Source: Rikenellaceae bacterium (GTDB lineage: Bacteria > Bacteroidota > Bacteroidia > Bacteroidales > Rikenellaceae). Taken from it: a stretch of 64,000 nucleotides of DNA. How positions within the stretch are numbered: the first letter of the stretch is position 1; every line of letters starts with the position of its first letter. Below, one piece after another: positions 15,416-24,202 of this stretch. The notes beneath the pieces were generated by a model. It was not told the DNA's origin. It did not search any database and was given only the letters and a program-made list of their open reading frames with translations. The stretch covers positions 62,001 to 126,000 of the forward strand of contig SUZO01000002.1 of NCBI GenBank assembly GCA_015059805.1. The letters are read 5' to 3'. A program made the translations under genes and the position numbers.

Positions 15416-18304
15416 ATGAAAAAACTATTCCTCATAGACGCATACGCGTTGATATTTAGGTACTACTACGCCTTTTTAGGTCGTCCGATGCGTAATCGTG
15501 ACGGTATGAATACCTCTATAGTCTTTGGTTTTACGAAGTTTTTAAGGGATATTCAGAAGCGCGAGAAGCCAGACCTGCTTGGCGTAGCTTTTGACCCTGC
15601 AGGTGGTTCATTCCGCCGTGAGATATTCCCTGAGTACAAGGCAAATAGACCTGACACTCCAGAGGATATAATAAAGTCTGTACCCTATGTCAAGCGTATT
15701 GTGGAGGCTATGTGTATTCCAATTCTTGAGGTTGAGGGCTTTGAGGCTGACGATGTTATCGGAACACTCGCCTTTAAGGGTGCTGAGGCTGGCTATGAGG
15801 TCTATATGGTTACGCCAGACAAGGACTATGGTCAGCTTGTGGGCACAAATCGTAAGATTTACAAGCAGAAGGGCGACAGCATTGAAATTATTGACACTCA
15901 AGCAATTAAAGAGAAGTATGGCATTGACGACCCGATGCTTGTGAGCGACATCCTTGCTCTATGGGGCGATGCGTCGGACAATATTCCTGGCGTGGCGGGC
16001 ATAGGCGAGAAGGGTGCGAGTAAGTTGGTGCAAAAGTGGGGAGATGTAGAGTCTATAATTGCCAATGTAGAGAAAATTGGCGGCAAGGCTGGTGCAAATA
16101 TCGCCGCTGCCGTTGAGCAGCTTCGCCTATCAAAGAGGCTGACAAAAATCTCTCTTGACGTGCCTATCGCCTTTAATGAGGCGGCGCTGACTGTATGCTG
16201 TCCTAAGATAGATATGCTCAAGTCGCTCTTTACCGAGTTGGACTTTAAGGCATTTTTGAACGATGTGCAGAATATGGCACCTGTGGAGGATACCACTATC
16301 CCTCGTCAGGCAGAGCAGACACAGCTTGCCAATATGGCACGCATGAAGGCGGGGGCTGCGCGACGAAAGTCTATGGAGGGTCAGGGTACGCTGTTTGATA
16401 TGTTTGACAATCCGAATGTGCCGACCGACGAGCCTACTGTAGAGGCTGCAGAGCCTACTGCAACCGCCACTGAGAACGGCTTTGCTACGGCGGCAACTGT
16501 AGCGCATAGTTACACCATTGTGCGCAATGCTACTGAACTCAAGCAGGTGGTAGATAGTTGCATGGGATACAAGACTCTCTGCTTTGATCTTGAGACTTCG
16601 GGCTTGGATATATTTACCAACCGCATAGTTGGTCTATCGCTCTCTGTAGAGCCGCACAAGGCGTGGTATATCCCATTTACCCTCTCAGATGATAGAAACA
16701 CCACCGAGAGCAGCTACGCGGCTATCCTAAAACCCCTCTTTGAGAATAGGCAGAGCGTAAAGGTGGGGCAGAATATGAAGTTTGACATCCTCTTCCTACG
16801 CACAATAGGCATTGAGGTGTGCGGAGAGAAGTGCGACACCATGCTTCTCCACTATCTTCTTGACCCAGAGGCACGCCACAACATGGATGCACTGGCGGAG
16901 AGGTATCTGAACTACTCTCCAATTCCTATTGAGAGCCTTATTGGCAAGGGGCGCGAGCAGAAGAGTATGGATATGATCGGGTTGGAGCCTATTGCCGAAT
17001 ATGCCTCTGAGGATGCCGACATAACCCTGCAACTATATAACGTTCTGCGCCCATTGGTTGAGCAGAATGCCCTCTGGCAGCTATACCACACCATTGAGGA
17101 GCCGATGATTGACGTACTTGCCGATATGGAGTGGAATGGTGTGAGGATTGACAGCAGTCTACTACGTAACTACTCGGCAACGCTGAGCCGCGAGTTGGTC
17201 GCTTTGGAGGATAAGATTCGCACAATGGCAGACTCACCAACGCTCAATGTAAACTCTGGGCGACAGATTGGCGAGGTGCTATTTACACAGATGCGAATTG
17301 CTGACAAGCCTAAGATGACAAAGACTAAGCAGTTCTGCACCGATGAGGAGTATCTCAAGGGCTTTGCTGCTGAGCATGAGATTGTGCGCACAATTCTTGA
17401 GTATCGTGGCGTAAAGAAGCTACTTTCAACATATATTGATGCCCTGCCAGAGCTTGTAAATCCTGTCACTGGACACATTCACACCTCTTATAATCAGGCA
17501 GTTACAGCTACAGGGCGACTCTCGTCGTCAAATCCAAACTTGCAGAACATCCCAATCCGTGATGCTATTGGTCGTCCGATACGTGAGGCATTTATCCCTT
17601 CGCGCGAGGATGGGTTGCTCCTCTCTGCCGACTATTCGCAGGTAGAACTACGACTGATGGCGCACCTAAGTGGAGACCCTTCGCTCTGCGAAGCATTTAG
17701 AAACGGCGAGGATATTCACGCCGCTACGGCAGCCAAGATATTCGGCAAGAGTATCGCCGAGGTTACAGACGAGGAGCGTAGGCGTGCTAAAACTGCCAAC
17801 TTCGGCATTATCTACGGCATATCGGCATTTGGTCTTGCACAGCGACTTGATATATCTCGCTCGGAGGCTAAGGCTCTGATTGATGGCTACTTTGCCTCCT
17901 ATCCTGGTGTTAAACGATATATGGAGCAGACAGTCTCTGATGCAGTGCAAAGGGGTTGGGTAGAGACTATCTTTGCCCGTCGTAGATACCTTGAGGGTAT
18001 AGACTCTAAGAATGTAAATACTCGCTCACTTGCCGAGCGAAATGCTATAAATGCGCCGATACAGGGCAGCGCTGCCGATATTATGAAGATTGCTATGGTG
18101 GGTGTCTACCGCGCCTTTAAGGAGCAAGGCATACGCTCAAAGCTTATTCTGCAGGTGCATGACGAGATTATTGTAGATCTTGTGCCTACTGAGCGCGAGG
18201 TTGTAGAGCGTATAGTCCGCGAACAGATGGAGGGGGCAGCCAAGCTCTCTATTCCGCTTGTGGTCGATATAGGCGTTGGCAAAAATTGGCTTGAAGCACA
18301 TTAA
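15416..18304 (+). CDS. polA: DNA polymerase I
   Basis: Repair and Okazaki-fragment polymerase, 962 residues with all three domains. The 5' nuclease spans ~1-290 (LIDAYALIFR; FEADDVIGTLA; TPDKDYGQLV; SDNIPGVAGIGEKGA). A ~60-residue Ala/Glu/Thr-rich linker follows. The 3'-5' exonuclease begins around residue 390 with FDLETSGLD, so the DxE proofreading pair is intact. The polymerase domain has motif A LSADYSQVELRLMAHLSGD (~737), motif B RRAKTANFGIIYGISAFG and motif C LQVHDEIIVD (~913). It stands after the C10 island, and normal codon composition resumes here. Confidence 0.97.
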   Translation: MKKLFLIDAYALIFRYYYAFLGRPMRNRDGMNTSIVFGFTKFLRDIQKREKPDLLGVAFDPAGGSFRREIFPEYKANRPDTPEDIIKSVPYVKRIVEAMCIPILEVEGFEADDVIGTLAFKGAEAGYEVYMVTPDKDYGQLVGTNRKIYKQKGDSIEIIDTQAIKEKYGIDDPMLVSDILALWGDASDNIPGVAGIGEKGASKLVQKWGDVESIIANVEKIGGKAGANIAAAVEQLRLSKRLTKISLDVPIAFNEAALTVCCPKIDMLKSLFTELDFKAFLNDVQNMAPVEDTTIPRQAEQTQLANMARMKAGAARRKSMEGQGTLFDMFDNPNVPTDEPTVEAAEPTATATENGFATAATVAHSYTIVRNATELKQVVDSCMGYKTLCFDLETSGLDIFTNRIVGLSLSVEPHKAWYIPFTLSDDRNTTESSYAAILKPLFENRQSVKVGQNMKFDILFLRTIGIEVCGEKCDTMLLHYLLDPEARHNMDALAERYLNYSPIPIESLIGKGREQKSMDMIGLEPIAEYASEDADITLQLYNVLRPLVEQNALWQLYHTIEEPMIDVLADMEWNGVRIDSSLLRNYSATLSRELVALEDKIRTMADSPTLNVNSGRQIGEVLFTQMRIADKPKMTKTKQFCTDEEYLKGFAAEHEIVRTILEYRGVKKLLSTYIDALPELVNPVTGHIHTSYNQAVTATGRLSSSNPNLQNIPIRDAIGRPIREAFIPSREDGLLLSADYSQVELRLMAHLSGDPSLCEAFRNGEDIHAATAAKIFGKSIAEVTDEERRRAKTANFGIIYGISAFGLAQRLDISRSEAKALIDGYFASYPGVKRYMEQTVSDAVQRGWVETIFARRRYLEGIDSKNVNTRSLAERNAINAPIQGSAADIMKIAMVGVYRAFKEQGIRSKLILQVHDEIIVDLVPTEREVVERIVREQMEGAAKLSIPLVVDIGVGKNWLEAH

Positions 18305-18331
18305 ACCGATTTGAACCTAAAAACTGACAAT

Positions 18332-19669
18332 ATGAAACGATTTTTTATCACAGCAGCGGCGATAGTTCTTGCCGTCACAGCCTCGGCACAATCAGCGCAT
18401 GAGCTTATACTCTCCGATAGTAGCTATGCGTTGGGCGTATATCGCCTCTACCCTACCGAGTTTAAGGAGCAAACCCCTGTACCAAAGGGTTATAAACCAT
18501 TCTACATCAGCCATTATGGTCGTCATGGCTCACGTTATGTACTGCGTGATGAGAAGTTTGACCGCGCATATAGAGTCTTTGAAGATGCGGCATACTTTGG
18601 TAAGCTAACCCCTTATGGCAAGGAGATTTACGACCGCCTTACTCGCGCAAAGAGGGATGCATACGGTCGCGGTGGAGAGCTATCACTAAAAGGTCAGGAG
18701 CAGCATCGTCAGATTGCACGCCGTATGTACAACAACTACAAGCCTATCTTCAAGAAGGCTGAGTATATTGATGCTAAGGCGACAATCGTTCCGCGCGTAC
18801 TGATGAGTATGACAGCCTTCTGCGATGAGCTGATGCGCCAAAACAACAAGCTTGACATCCACTATGAGTGCGGCAAGCCATTCCAAAAGTGGCTCAACCC
18901 TTACTACAAGGACAATGACCCACGACTGGCTAAGTATATCGACCTATATCGCCACAACACAAACTGCGAGTGGATGCAGCAGTGGAGAAGGTACCGCCGA
19001 GAGAATGTCGATATTTCTCGCATACTTCACTCCCTCTTTAAGCCCGACTACGTGAAGAGCATGCCTCTTCCACACGACTTTGTCTTCCACCTCTTTAAGA
19101 CCGCCACCTCCCTGCCTGGAACACCTACTAAGGAGAGTATTCTTGACATCTTTACCCCAGAAGAGCTTTATCAGCAGTGGAGGTTAATCAACATCATCTT
19201 CTACCACGAGAAGGGTCCTTCTGGCATTAAGGAGAAGTTCCTCAATGGAGTCTCAACACCTCTGCTTGAGCAGATTCTCAATGATGCCGAGCGTAGAGTA
19301 AATCTGGGCGAGCCTGCCGTAGACCTACGCTTTGGTCACGACGGAAACATTATGGGTCTGCTCAATACTATGCGCATTCCTGGTTGGAGTGAGGAGGTAA
19401 GTGACTATGAGCAGATTGAGAAGGTCTTTCAGGACTACAATATCCCTATGGGATGTAATCTGCAGTGGATTTTCTATCGCAACAAAAAGGGTGAGACACT
19501 TGTCAAGATGCTCCTTAATGAGGAGGAGATTGCCTTCCCGAAGCAGATAGACGGCTCTATGGCTCCATACTACCGCTGGGAGGAGGTACTTGCATTTTAC
19601 CGCAAACTAATTCCGCAGATGTATGAGATTGGCTGCTACAATAAACTTGAGAAACTATTAGATAAATAA
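18332..19669 (+). CDS. Secreted histidine acid phosphatase (phytase/MINPP-like)
   Basis: Phosphomonoesterase of the histidine phosphatase superfamily, branch 2. The 445-residue protein has a signal peptide (MKRFFITAAAIVLAVTASAQ). The catalytic motif is YISHYGRHGSRYV (RHGxR) and the distal motif is LRFGHDGNIMGLL (the HD/HDxN proton donor). This spacing and length resemble bacterial MINPP/phytase enzymes, so inositol phosphates are a possible substrate, though substrate cannot be read from sequence. An in-frame TTG at 18311 adds seven residues before the signal and is rejected in favour of ATG 18332. It is followed 17 nt later by a secreted PHP phosphoesterase, which suggests joint phosphate scavenging. 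Confidence 0.85.
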   Translation: MKRFFITAAAIVLAVTASAQSAHELILSDSSYALGVYRLYPTEFKEQTPVPKGYKPFYISHYGRHGSRYVLRDEKFDRAYRVFEDAAYFGKLTPYGKEIYDRLTRAKRDAYGRGGELSLKGQEQHRQIARRMYNNYKPIFKKAEYIDAKATIVPRVLMSMTAFCDELMRQNNKLDIHYECGKPFQKWLNPYYKDNDPRLAKYIDLYRHNTNCEWMQQWRRYRRENVDISRILHSLFKPDYVKSMPLPHDFVFHLFKTATSLPGTPTKESILDIFTPEELYQQWRLINIIFYHEKGPSGIKEKFLNGVSTPLLEQILNDAERRVNLGEPAVDLRFGHDGNIMGLLNTMRIPGWSEEVSDYEQIEKVFQDYNIPMGCNLQWIFYRNKKGETLVKMLLNEEEIAFPKQIDGSMAPYYRWEEVLAFYRKLIPQMYEIGCYNKLEKLLDK

Positions 19670-19686
19670 TTAAAAGATATACAGAT

Positions 19687-20820
19687 ATGAAGAAGTTATT
19701 TTTGATTTTGGGTCTTGTCCTTGTTGCGACAAGCGTTGATGCAAAGAATCCACCAGAGAACTCTGACGACAGAACAGTTTGCTATGAGCTTGAGAAGGCT
19801 GTTCGTCGCGTTATCGCTATCCCTAACATCGGTGAGTACCAGACACTTAAGTGCGACTTTCACATGCACACTGTCTTTGCCGATGCGCAAGTATCGCCTG
19901 TAGGTCGTGTGCGTGAGGCTTGGCAGGATGGCTTGGATGTGATTGCAATGTCGGAGCACAATGCGGTACACAAGAATAAGGGTATTCGCCTCAAGGACTA
20001 CAACCTGCCAATCGACCTTGCAGTAAAGGAGGGCAAGAAGTTCGGCTTCTTGGTCGTTCCAGCAGTAGAGATTACCCGCACAAAACCATTTGGTCACATG
20101 AACGCTCTGTTTATCAAGGACCCAAATGTCTTTGAGCAGGTGCGCTACAAGGTAGATGAGAATGGTAAACTTCTGCGCGACAAGGATGGCAACCGCATTC
20201 CTAACCCTACAGAGATGGATGACTTTAGAAAGGCTGAGGAGCAGGGCTGCTTTATGCTCTGGAACCACCCAGGTTGGCCAGATAAGAAGTGTACACTCTA
20301 TCCGCTGCAGAAGCAGCTTATCAAGGAGGGAAGAATCCACGCTGTTGAACTTTTCAATGGCTCAGAGTGGTATCCTAAGGTGCTTGATTGGTTTGACGAG
20401 TACGGTCTGCCGATGATGGCAAACACCGATATTCACGACACATCGCGCTTCGCATACGGCAATCAAATTCGCCCGATGACCCTCGTATTTGCTAAGGAGT
20501 ACACCCTTGAGTCACTGCGCGAGGCGCTCTTTGCTGGTCGTATGGTAGCCTTTTTTAATAACACCCTTGCTGGCGATAGCAAGTACATTGAGCAGCTTAT
20601 TGATGCCTCACTTGAGGTGAAGGTTATTGATCCAAAGAAGGGGGTGCTGCAGATTACAAACATCTCTGACATCGAGTTCCGCGCCCTGTTTGGTGATAGA
20701 ATGAACCCCGTACTCTTCCGCCCTCGCACCGCTATCCGTATAACTATTCCAAAGGGTACAGTTCTTGATTTTATAAATTGTTACATAGGTCGTCAGACCG
20801 TTAAAAAGGAGATTTGGTAA
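19687..20820 (+). CDS. Secreted PHP-domain phosphoesterase (Sb-PDE-like)
   Basis: 377 residues with a signal peptide (MKKLFLILGLVLVATSVDA). PHP metal motifs are visible: CDFHMHTVFADAQ (HxH), MSEHNAVH (EH), VVPAVEITRTKPFGHMNALF (Glu and His), MLWNHPGWP (His) and MMANTDIHDTS (DxH). This is a full trinuclear-metal PHP site. The sequence resembles Bacteroidota proteins annotated as Sb-PDE family phosphodiesterases (recalled). The stop overlaps the next start (TAATG) and it lies behind the acid phosphatase, so a role in organophosphate use is inferred. Confidence 0.83.
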   Translation: MKKLFLILGLVLVATSVDAKNPPENSDDRTVCYELEKAVRRVIAIPNIGEYQTLKCDFHMHTVFADAQVSPVGRVREAWQDGLDVIAMSEHNAVHKNKGIRLKDYNLPIDLAVKEGKKFGFLVVPAVEITRTKPFGHMNALFIKDPNVFEQVRYKVDENGKLLRDKDGNRIPNPTEMDDFRKAEEQGCFMLWNHPGWPDKKCTLYPLQKQLIKEGRIHAVELFNGSEWYPKVLDWFDEYGLPMMANTDIHDTSRFAYGNQIRPMTLVFAKEYTLESLREALFAGRMVAFFNNTLAGDSKYIEQLIDASLEVKVIDPKKGVLQITNISDIEFRALFGDRMNPVLFRPRTAIRITIPKGTVLDFINCYIGRQTVKKEIW

Positions 20821-21593
20821 TGCTTAGTATTGCAGAAAGACACAAGTATATACTGGAAAAGCTTGAGAAGTATGGCTTTATCCGTATCACCGATGTTGCA
20901 GAGGAGCTTGGTGTAACAAAGGTCACTATCCGCAAGGATGTTAAGATTCTTGAGAGTAAGGGACTACTCTATAAAGTCCATGGAAGCGCCCGACTGGCAA
21001 ACCCACATATCACAGACCGCGACCTGATGACCAAGTCATCACTCAATCGTGAGGCTAAATATCGTATCGCTCAGCGTGCAGCACAGATGATTGAGCAGAG
21101 CGACTCAATCATGATCTCGGCAGGCTCTACAACATACGCCCTCGCTGAGGTTATACACGCCATGTCCCCAGCTCCAACACTCAACGTGGTAACCCCATTT
21201 CTGAAGGTCTCAACACTGCTCAATGAGGTGGAGTCTATTCAGGTACAACAGCTCGGCGGAACAGTCTACAAAAAATCATTCGCTACACGCGGTGAGGGCG
21301 CATGCGATAGCCTCGGAGATATGATATGCTCAAAGTTCTTCCTCGGCATTGATGGCTTCGACCCCGACTTCGGAATCACCACCTCCACAATAGAGGAGTG
21401 CTACCTCTCTCGTAAAATGATGGCAGCATCATCAAAGACCATTATCCTTGCCGACTCCTCAAAGTTCGGTCACCATGGCTTTGGTAGAATAACATCTATA
21501 GATGAGGTAGATGTAATTATTACCGACTCAGGTATCTCACCAGAGATGGTCGAGATTATCGAAGAGGCTGGCATTGAACTTATAACCGTATAA
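20820..21593 (+). CDS. DeoR-family transcriptional regulator
   Basis: 257 residues. The N-terminal helix-turn-helix is MLSIAERHKYILEKLEKYGFIRITDVAEELGVTKVTIRKDVKILESKGLLYKVHGSARL, followed by a DeoR sensor domain with SAGSTTYALAEVI and FLGIDGFDPDFGITTSTIEE. Members of this family respond to sugar phosphates. Its start overlaps the PHP gene stop by one base, so it probably regulates the phosphatase-PHP operon in response to a phosphorylated sugar or polyol. The start at 20820 is preferred to an in-frame TTG two codons earlier. Confidence 0.92.
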   Translation: MLSIAERHKYILEKLEKYGFIRITDVAEELGVTKVTIRKDVKILESKGLLYKVHGSARLANPHITDRDLMTKSSLNREAKYRIAQRAAQMIEQSDSIMISAGSTTYALAEVIHAMSPAPTLNVVTPFLKVSTLLNEVESIQVQQLGGTVYKKSFATRGEGACDSLGDMICSKFFLGIDGFDPDFGITTSTIEECYLSRKMMAASSKTIILADSSKFGHHGFGRITSIDEVDVIITDSGISPEMVEIIEEAGIELITV

Positions 21594-21605
21594 AAATATA
21601 ATAGT

Positions 21606-21890
21606 ATGGCTGAAAATAAAATTGAATTTGAAATTGACCCAGCAGTAGCAGTAGGTCACTACTCTAACTTCGTAATTATCGCCCACTCCCCAAGTGAGGT
21701 AATCCTCGACTTCGCATCCGCACTGCCAGGAATGCCAAAAGCAAAAGTCGGCAGCAGAATAATCCTAACACCTGAGCACGCTAAACGTCTGCTGCTCTCA
21801 CTGCAGGAAAACCTCCATAATTACGAAAATAAATTCGGCACTATAAAGGTCAACCAAGCACCTGGCTTTACCCCCAAAGGTCAAGCATAG
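21606..21890 (+). CDS. DUF3467 protein
   Basis: 94 residues, small and soluble. The order EFEIDPAVAVGHYSNFVIIAHSPSEVILDFASALPGMPKAKVGSRIILTPEHAKRLLLSLQENL is typical of the DUF3467 family found widely in Bacteroidota. Its function is unknown. It follows the DeoR regulator by 12 nt and precedes a 1.1-kb repeat-filled gap. Confidence 0.88.
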   Translation: MAENKIEFEIDPAVAVGHYSNFVIIAHSPSEVILDFASALPGMPKAKVGSRIILTPEHAKRLLLSLQENLHNYENKFGTIKVNQAPGFTPKGQA

Positions 21891-22998
21891 ACTGATGCTG
21901 ATGCAATAGCCTGTACCGCGAGGAGGAGACGGCAGAAATTGAAATTGGGAACTTGTTCACGAATTTTCAATTTCGCATTTTGAGGCATTTATGCCGCGAC
22001 TGATACTTCCGAGGCGTAGCAGGGTCGAGCCGCCAAAGGCGGGTCAACGAACAATCTTACGGACTCAACCGAACGAACGAACAGAGGTGCGAACAAAACC
22101 GAACACACCGAACAAAACCGAACACGAACACACCCGAACGCCCCTGTTCGTTCGTTCGCTTGTTCGCTTTTTTTCAGTCGTTAGCACCAGCGTGTAGTGA
22201 CGTTACTATGCACAGCAATATATAATTATATATATATCTGAATATAATTATTACCTTACGCGTAACTATCTGAGTGTATGGCGATAACTGCAGATAATTA
22301 CCTGCGTAGATACTTATCATAGATATATACAGCCTAACGATTTAAGGCTGTGGTTATAGTGCTGTAGCACACATCTATTGATGTAAATCAGTTGATAAAT
22401 TAGGCTCAGTAACTGACCAATTTACCTACCTGCTTAAACAATGCCACGCCATACGGCTGGTAGAGTAGTGATAAATGACATTTAATGACAAGGGCTTTCA
22501 GCCCCTAATGACATTGAATAGAGCGCTCTGCACGCGATATTAAGGGCGTTAGCCCGCTGTCATTCGTTGTTATTCACTGTCATTGAGCACCTGCCCCTGA
22601 TTTAGTGGTGAGGGCAGCTCTGATTGAGCGAAGTCATGGTAGATGACATTGAATAGCAAGGGCTTTCAGCCCCTAATGGCATTGAATAGCGCTATTAAGG
22701 GCGTTAGCCCGCTGTCATTCATTGTCATTCATTGTCATTTTGTGCTCCTTAAACTCCTTAATCCGAACACCGAACAACCGAACAGGGGCGTTAAACCTGT
22801 TCGTTCTTGTTCGGGTCTGTTCGGGTACGTTTGACTCTGCTCGGTTATCAGAGCTGGGTTGGCTAATGGCTAATAGCCAAAATGTAACAATGTAACGCTG
22901 TAACAGGGGTGTGCACAGCTGTTACACTCGTTACATCGTTACACTCAGTTTTCAGTTCTCTGTTATCTGTTATCTGTTCTCTAAAAAGCTAACAGCCA
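21891..22998. other. Gene-free region filled with short repeats
   Basis: No coding potential is supported here. Contents in order: a palindromic element with core GGGAACTTGTTCAC (21935-21974) and CCGCCAAAGGCGG; a CGAAC-rich tract of repeated GAACA/CGAAC and its complement TTCGTTCG (about 22035-22170); an AT-rich stretch (22205-22330); two copies of the CAATG/AAGGGCT element (22475-22741); a second GAACA-rich inverted repeat (22760-22840); GGCTAATGGCTAATAGCC-type repeats; and a TGTAAC inverted repeat (22878-22950). Confidence 0.8.
22475..22741. repeat. Two copies of an AAGGGCT/AGCCC palindromic intergenic repeat
   Basis: Copies at ~22475-22584 and 22643-22741. Each has AATGACA-type ends, the hairpin AGGGCTTTCAGCCC, a short GCGC palindrome that varies between copies, TATTAAGGGCGTTAGCCCGC, and TGTCATTCATTGTCATT ends complementary to the start. 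Two more copies lie at 48528-48790. Confidence 0.8.
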
Positions 22999-23125
22999 TT
23001 TTGTTGTCAGAGTGGTGCATTTACCAGGCTCAATAAAAAAATGCCTGCGCAGGATAGTACCGAGTAGTACAGCCCAGCAGGCATTTTTTATTAGCGGCAG
23101 GAAATGTGCCACTATCACAACAAAA
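22999..23125 (-). repeat. 127-bp palindromic 3'-end element (family A), copy 1
   Basis: Ends TTTTGTTGT and ACAACAAAA form the outer stem. Inside are AGTGGTGCATTT/AAATGTGCCACT, the middle hairpin AAAAAATGCCTGC/GCAGGCATTTTTT, and the core GGATAGTAC-N6-GTACAGCC. It ends exactly at the stop codon of fba (minus strand). Other copies are at 37140 and 52941. The central hairpin followed by a T-run can serve as a terminator. Confidence 0.85.
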
Positions 23126-24124
23126 CTATGCTTTGCCGTTAGATCCAAGCACATTCACAATCTTGTGAATATACTGCTTCTTCATATTCTCACGAGCAGG
23201 ACCGAGGTACTTACGTGGGTCAAACTCAGCTGGCTTAGTAGCGAATACCTCGCGGATAGCAGCGGTCATAGCAAGACGAGAGTCAGAGTCGATGTTAATC
23301 TTGCAAACTGCGCTCTCAGCTGCCTTGCGGAGCTGTGACTCAGGAATACCTACAGCAGCCTTGAGTGCGCCGCCATACTTGTTGATAGTCTCAACCTCCT
23401 CCTGTGGCACTGAAGATGAGCCGTGGAGAACGATAGGGAAGCCTGGAAGCTCCTTCTCGATAGCTGCAAGAACGTCAAATGCCAATGGTGGTGGTACAAG
23501 GCGACCAGTCTCTGGGTCAAGTGTGCACTGCTCTGGAGTGAACTTGTAAGCACCGTGTGAAGTACCGATAGAGATAGCGAGGCTATCGCAACCAGTCTTA
23601 GTTACGAAGTCTACAACCTCCTCTGGCTTTGTATAGTGGCTCTCCTCTGCGCAAACCTCGTCCTCAACACCTGCAAGAACGCCGAGCTCGCCCTCTACAG
23701 TTACGTCGAACTGGTGAGCATACTCTACAACCTTCTTTGTAAGAGCTACGTTCTCCTCATATGGGAGGTGTGAGCCGTCAATCATTACTGATGAGAAGCC
23801 CATGTCGATACAGCTCTTGCAAGTCTCAAAGCTATCACCGTGGTCAAGGTGAAGAACGATCTGTGGGTTCTCCCAACCAAGCTCCTTAGCGTACTCTACA
23901 GCACCCTCAGCCATATAACGAAGAAGGGTCTGGTTTGCATAGTTACGAGCACCCTTAGAGACCTGAAGGATTACTGGAGACTTAGTCTCTGCTGCTGCCA
24001 TGATGATTGCCTGGAGCTGCTCCATGTTGTTGAAGTTGAATGCAGGAACAGCGTAGCCGCCGTCAATAGCCTTAGCGAACATCTCGCGAGTGTTCACAAG
24101 ACCGAGATTCTTATACGAAATCAT
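23126..24124 (-). CDS. fba: Class II fructose-1,6-bisphosphate aldolase
   Basis: Glycolytic and gluconeogenic zinc aldolase, 332 residues. Seen: YAVPAFNFNNMEQ at the N-terminus, HLDHGD (92-97) with Zn and catalytic residues, VMIDGSHLPYEENV, VEGELGVLAG, IGTSHGAY (Zn His) and VLHGSSSVP (Zn His and phosphate loop), then KINIDSDSR. Length fits the long class IIB form of Bacteroidetes. A -7-like box TAATTTTG lies on the minus strand at 24177-24170. A family A element abuts its stop codon. Confidence 0.96.
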   Translation of the reverse strand: MISYKNLGLVNTREMFAKAIDGGYAVPAFNFNNMEQLQAIIMAAAETKSPVILQVSKGARNYANQTLLRYMAEGAVEYAKELGWENPQIVLHLDHGDSFETCKSCIDMGFSSVMIDGSHLPYEENVALTKKVVEYAHQFDVTVEGELGVLAGVEDEVCAEESHYTKPEEVVDFVTKTGCDSLAISIGTSHGAYKFTPEQCTLDPETGRLVPPPLAFDVLAAIEKELPGFPIVLHGSSSVPQEEVETINKYGGALKAAVGIPESQLRKAAESAVCKINIDSDSRLAMTAAIREVFATKPAEFDPRKYLGPARENMKKQYIHKIVNVLGSNGKA

Positions 24125-24202
24125 AGTGTTATAAATTTATGGTTTATAAATGTTTGTCTTTTTACGCGCCAAAATTACAAAATATTTTGCAAATACTCGC
24201 AT

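Noticed and set aside
19696..20340. 214-codon ORF antisense to the PHP gene
   Set aside because: Overlaps intact catalytic motifs of the PHP protein and has no independent support.
21991..22197. 68-codon ORF rich in Arg, Thr, Pro
   Set aside because: Generated by the CGAAC/GAACA repeat tract.
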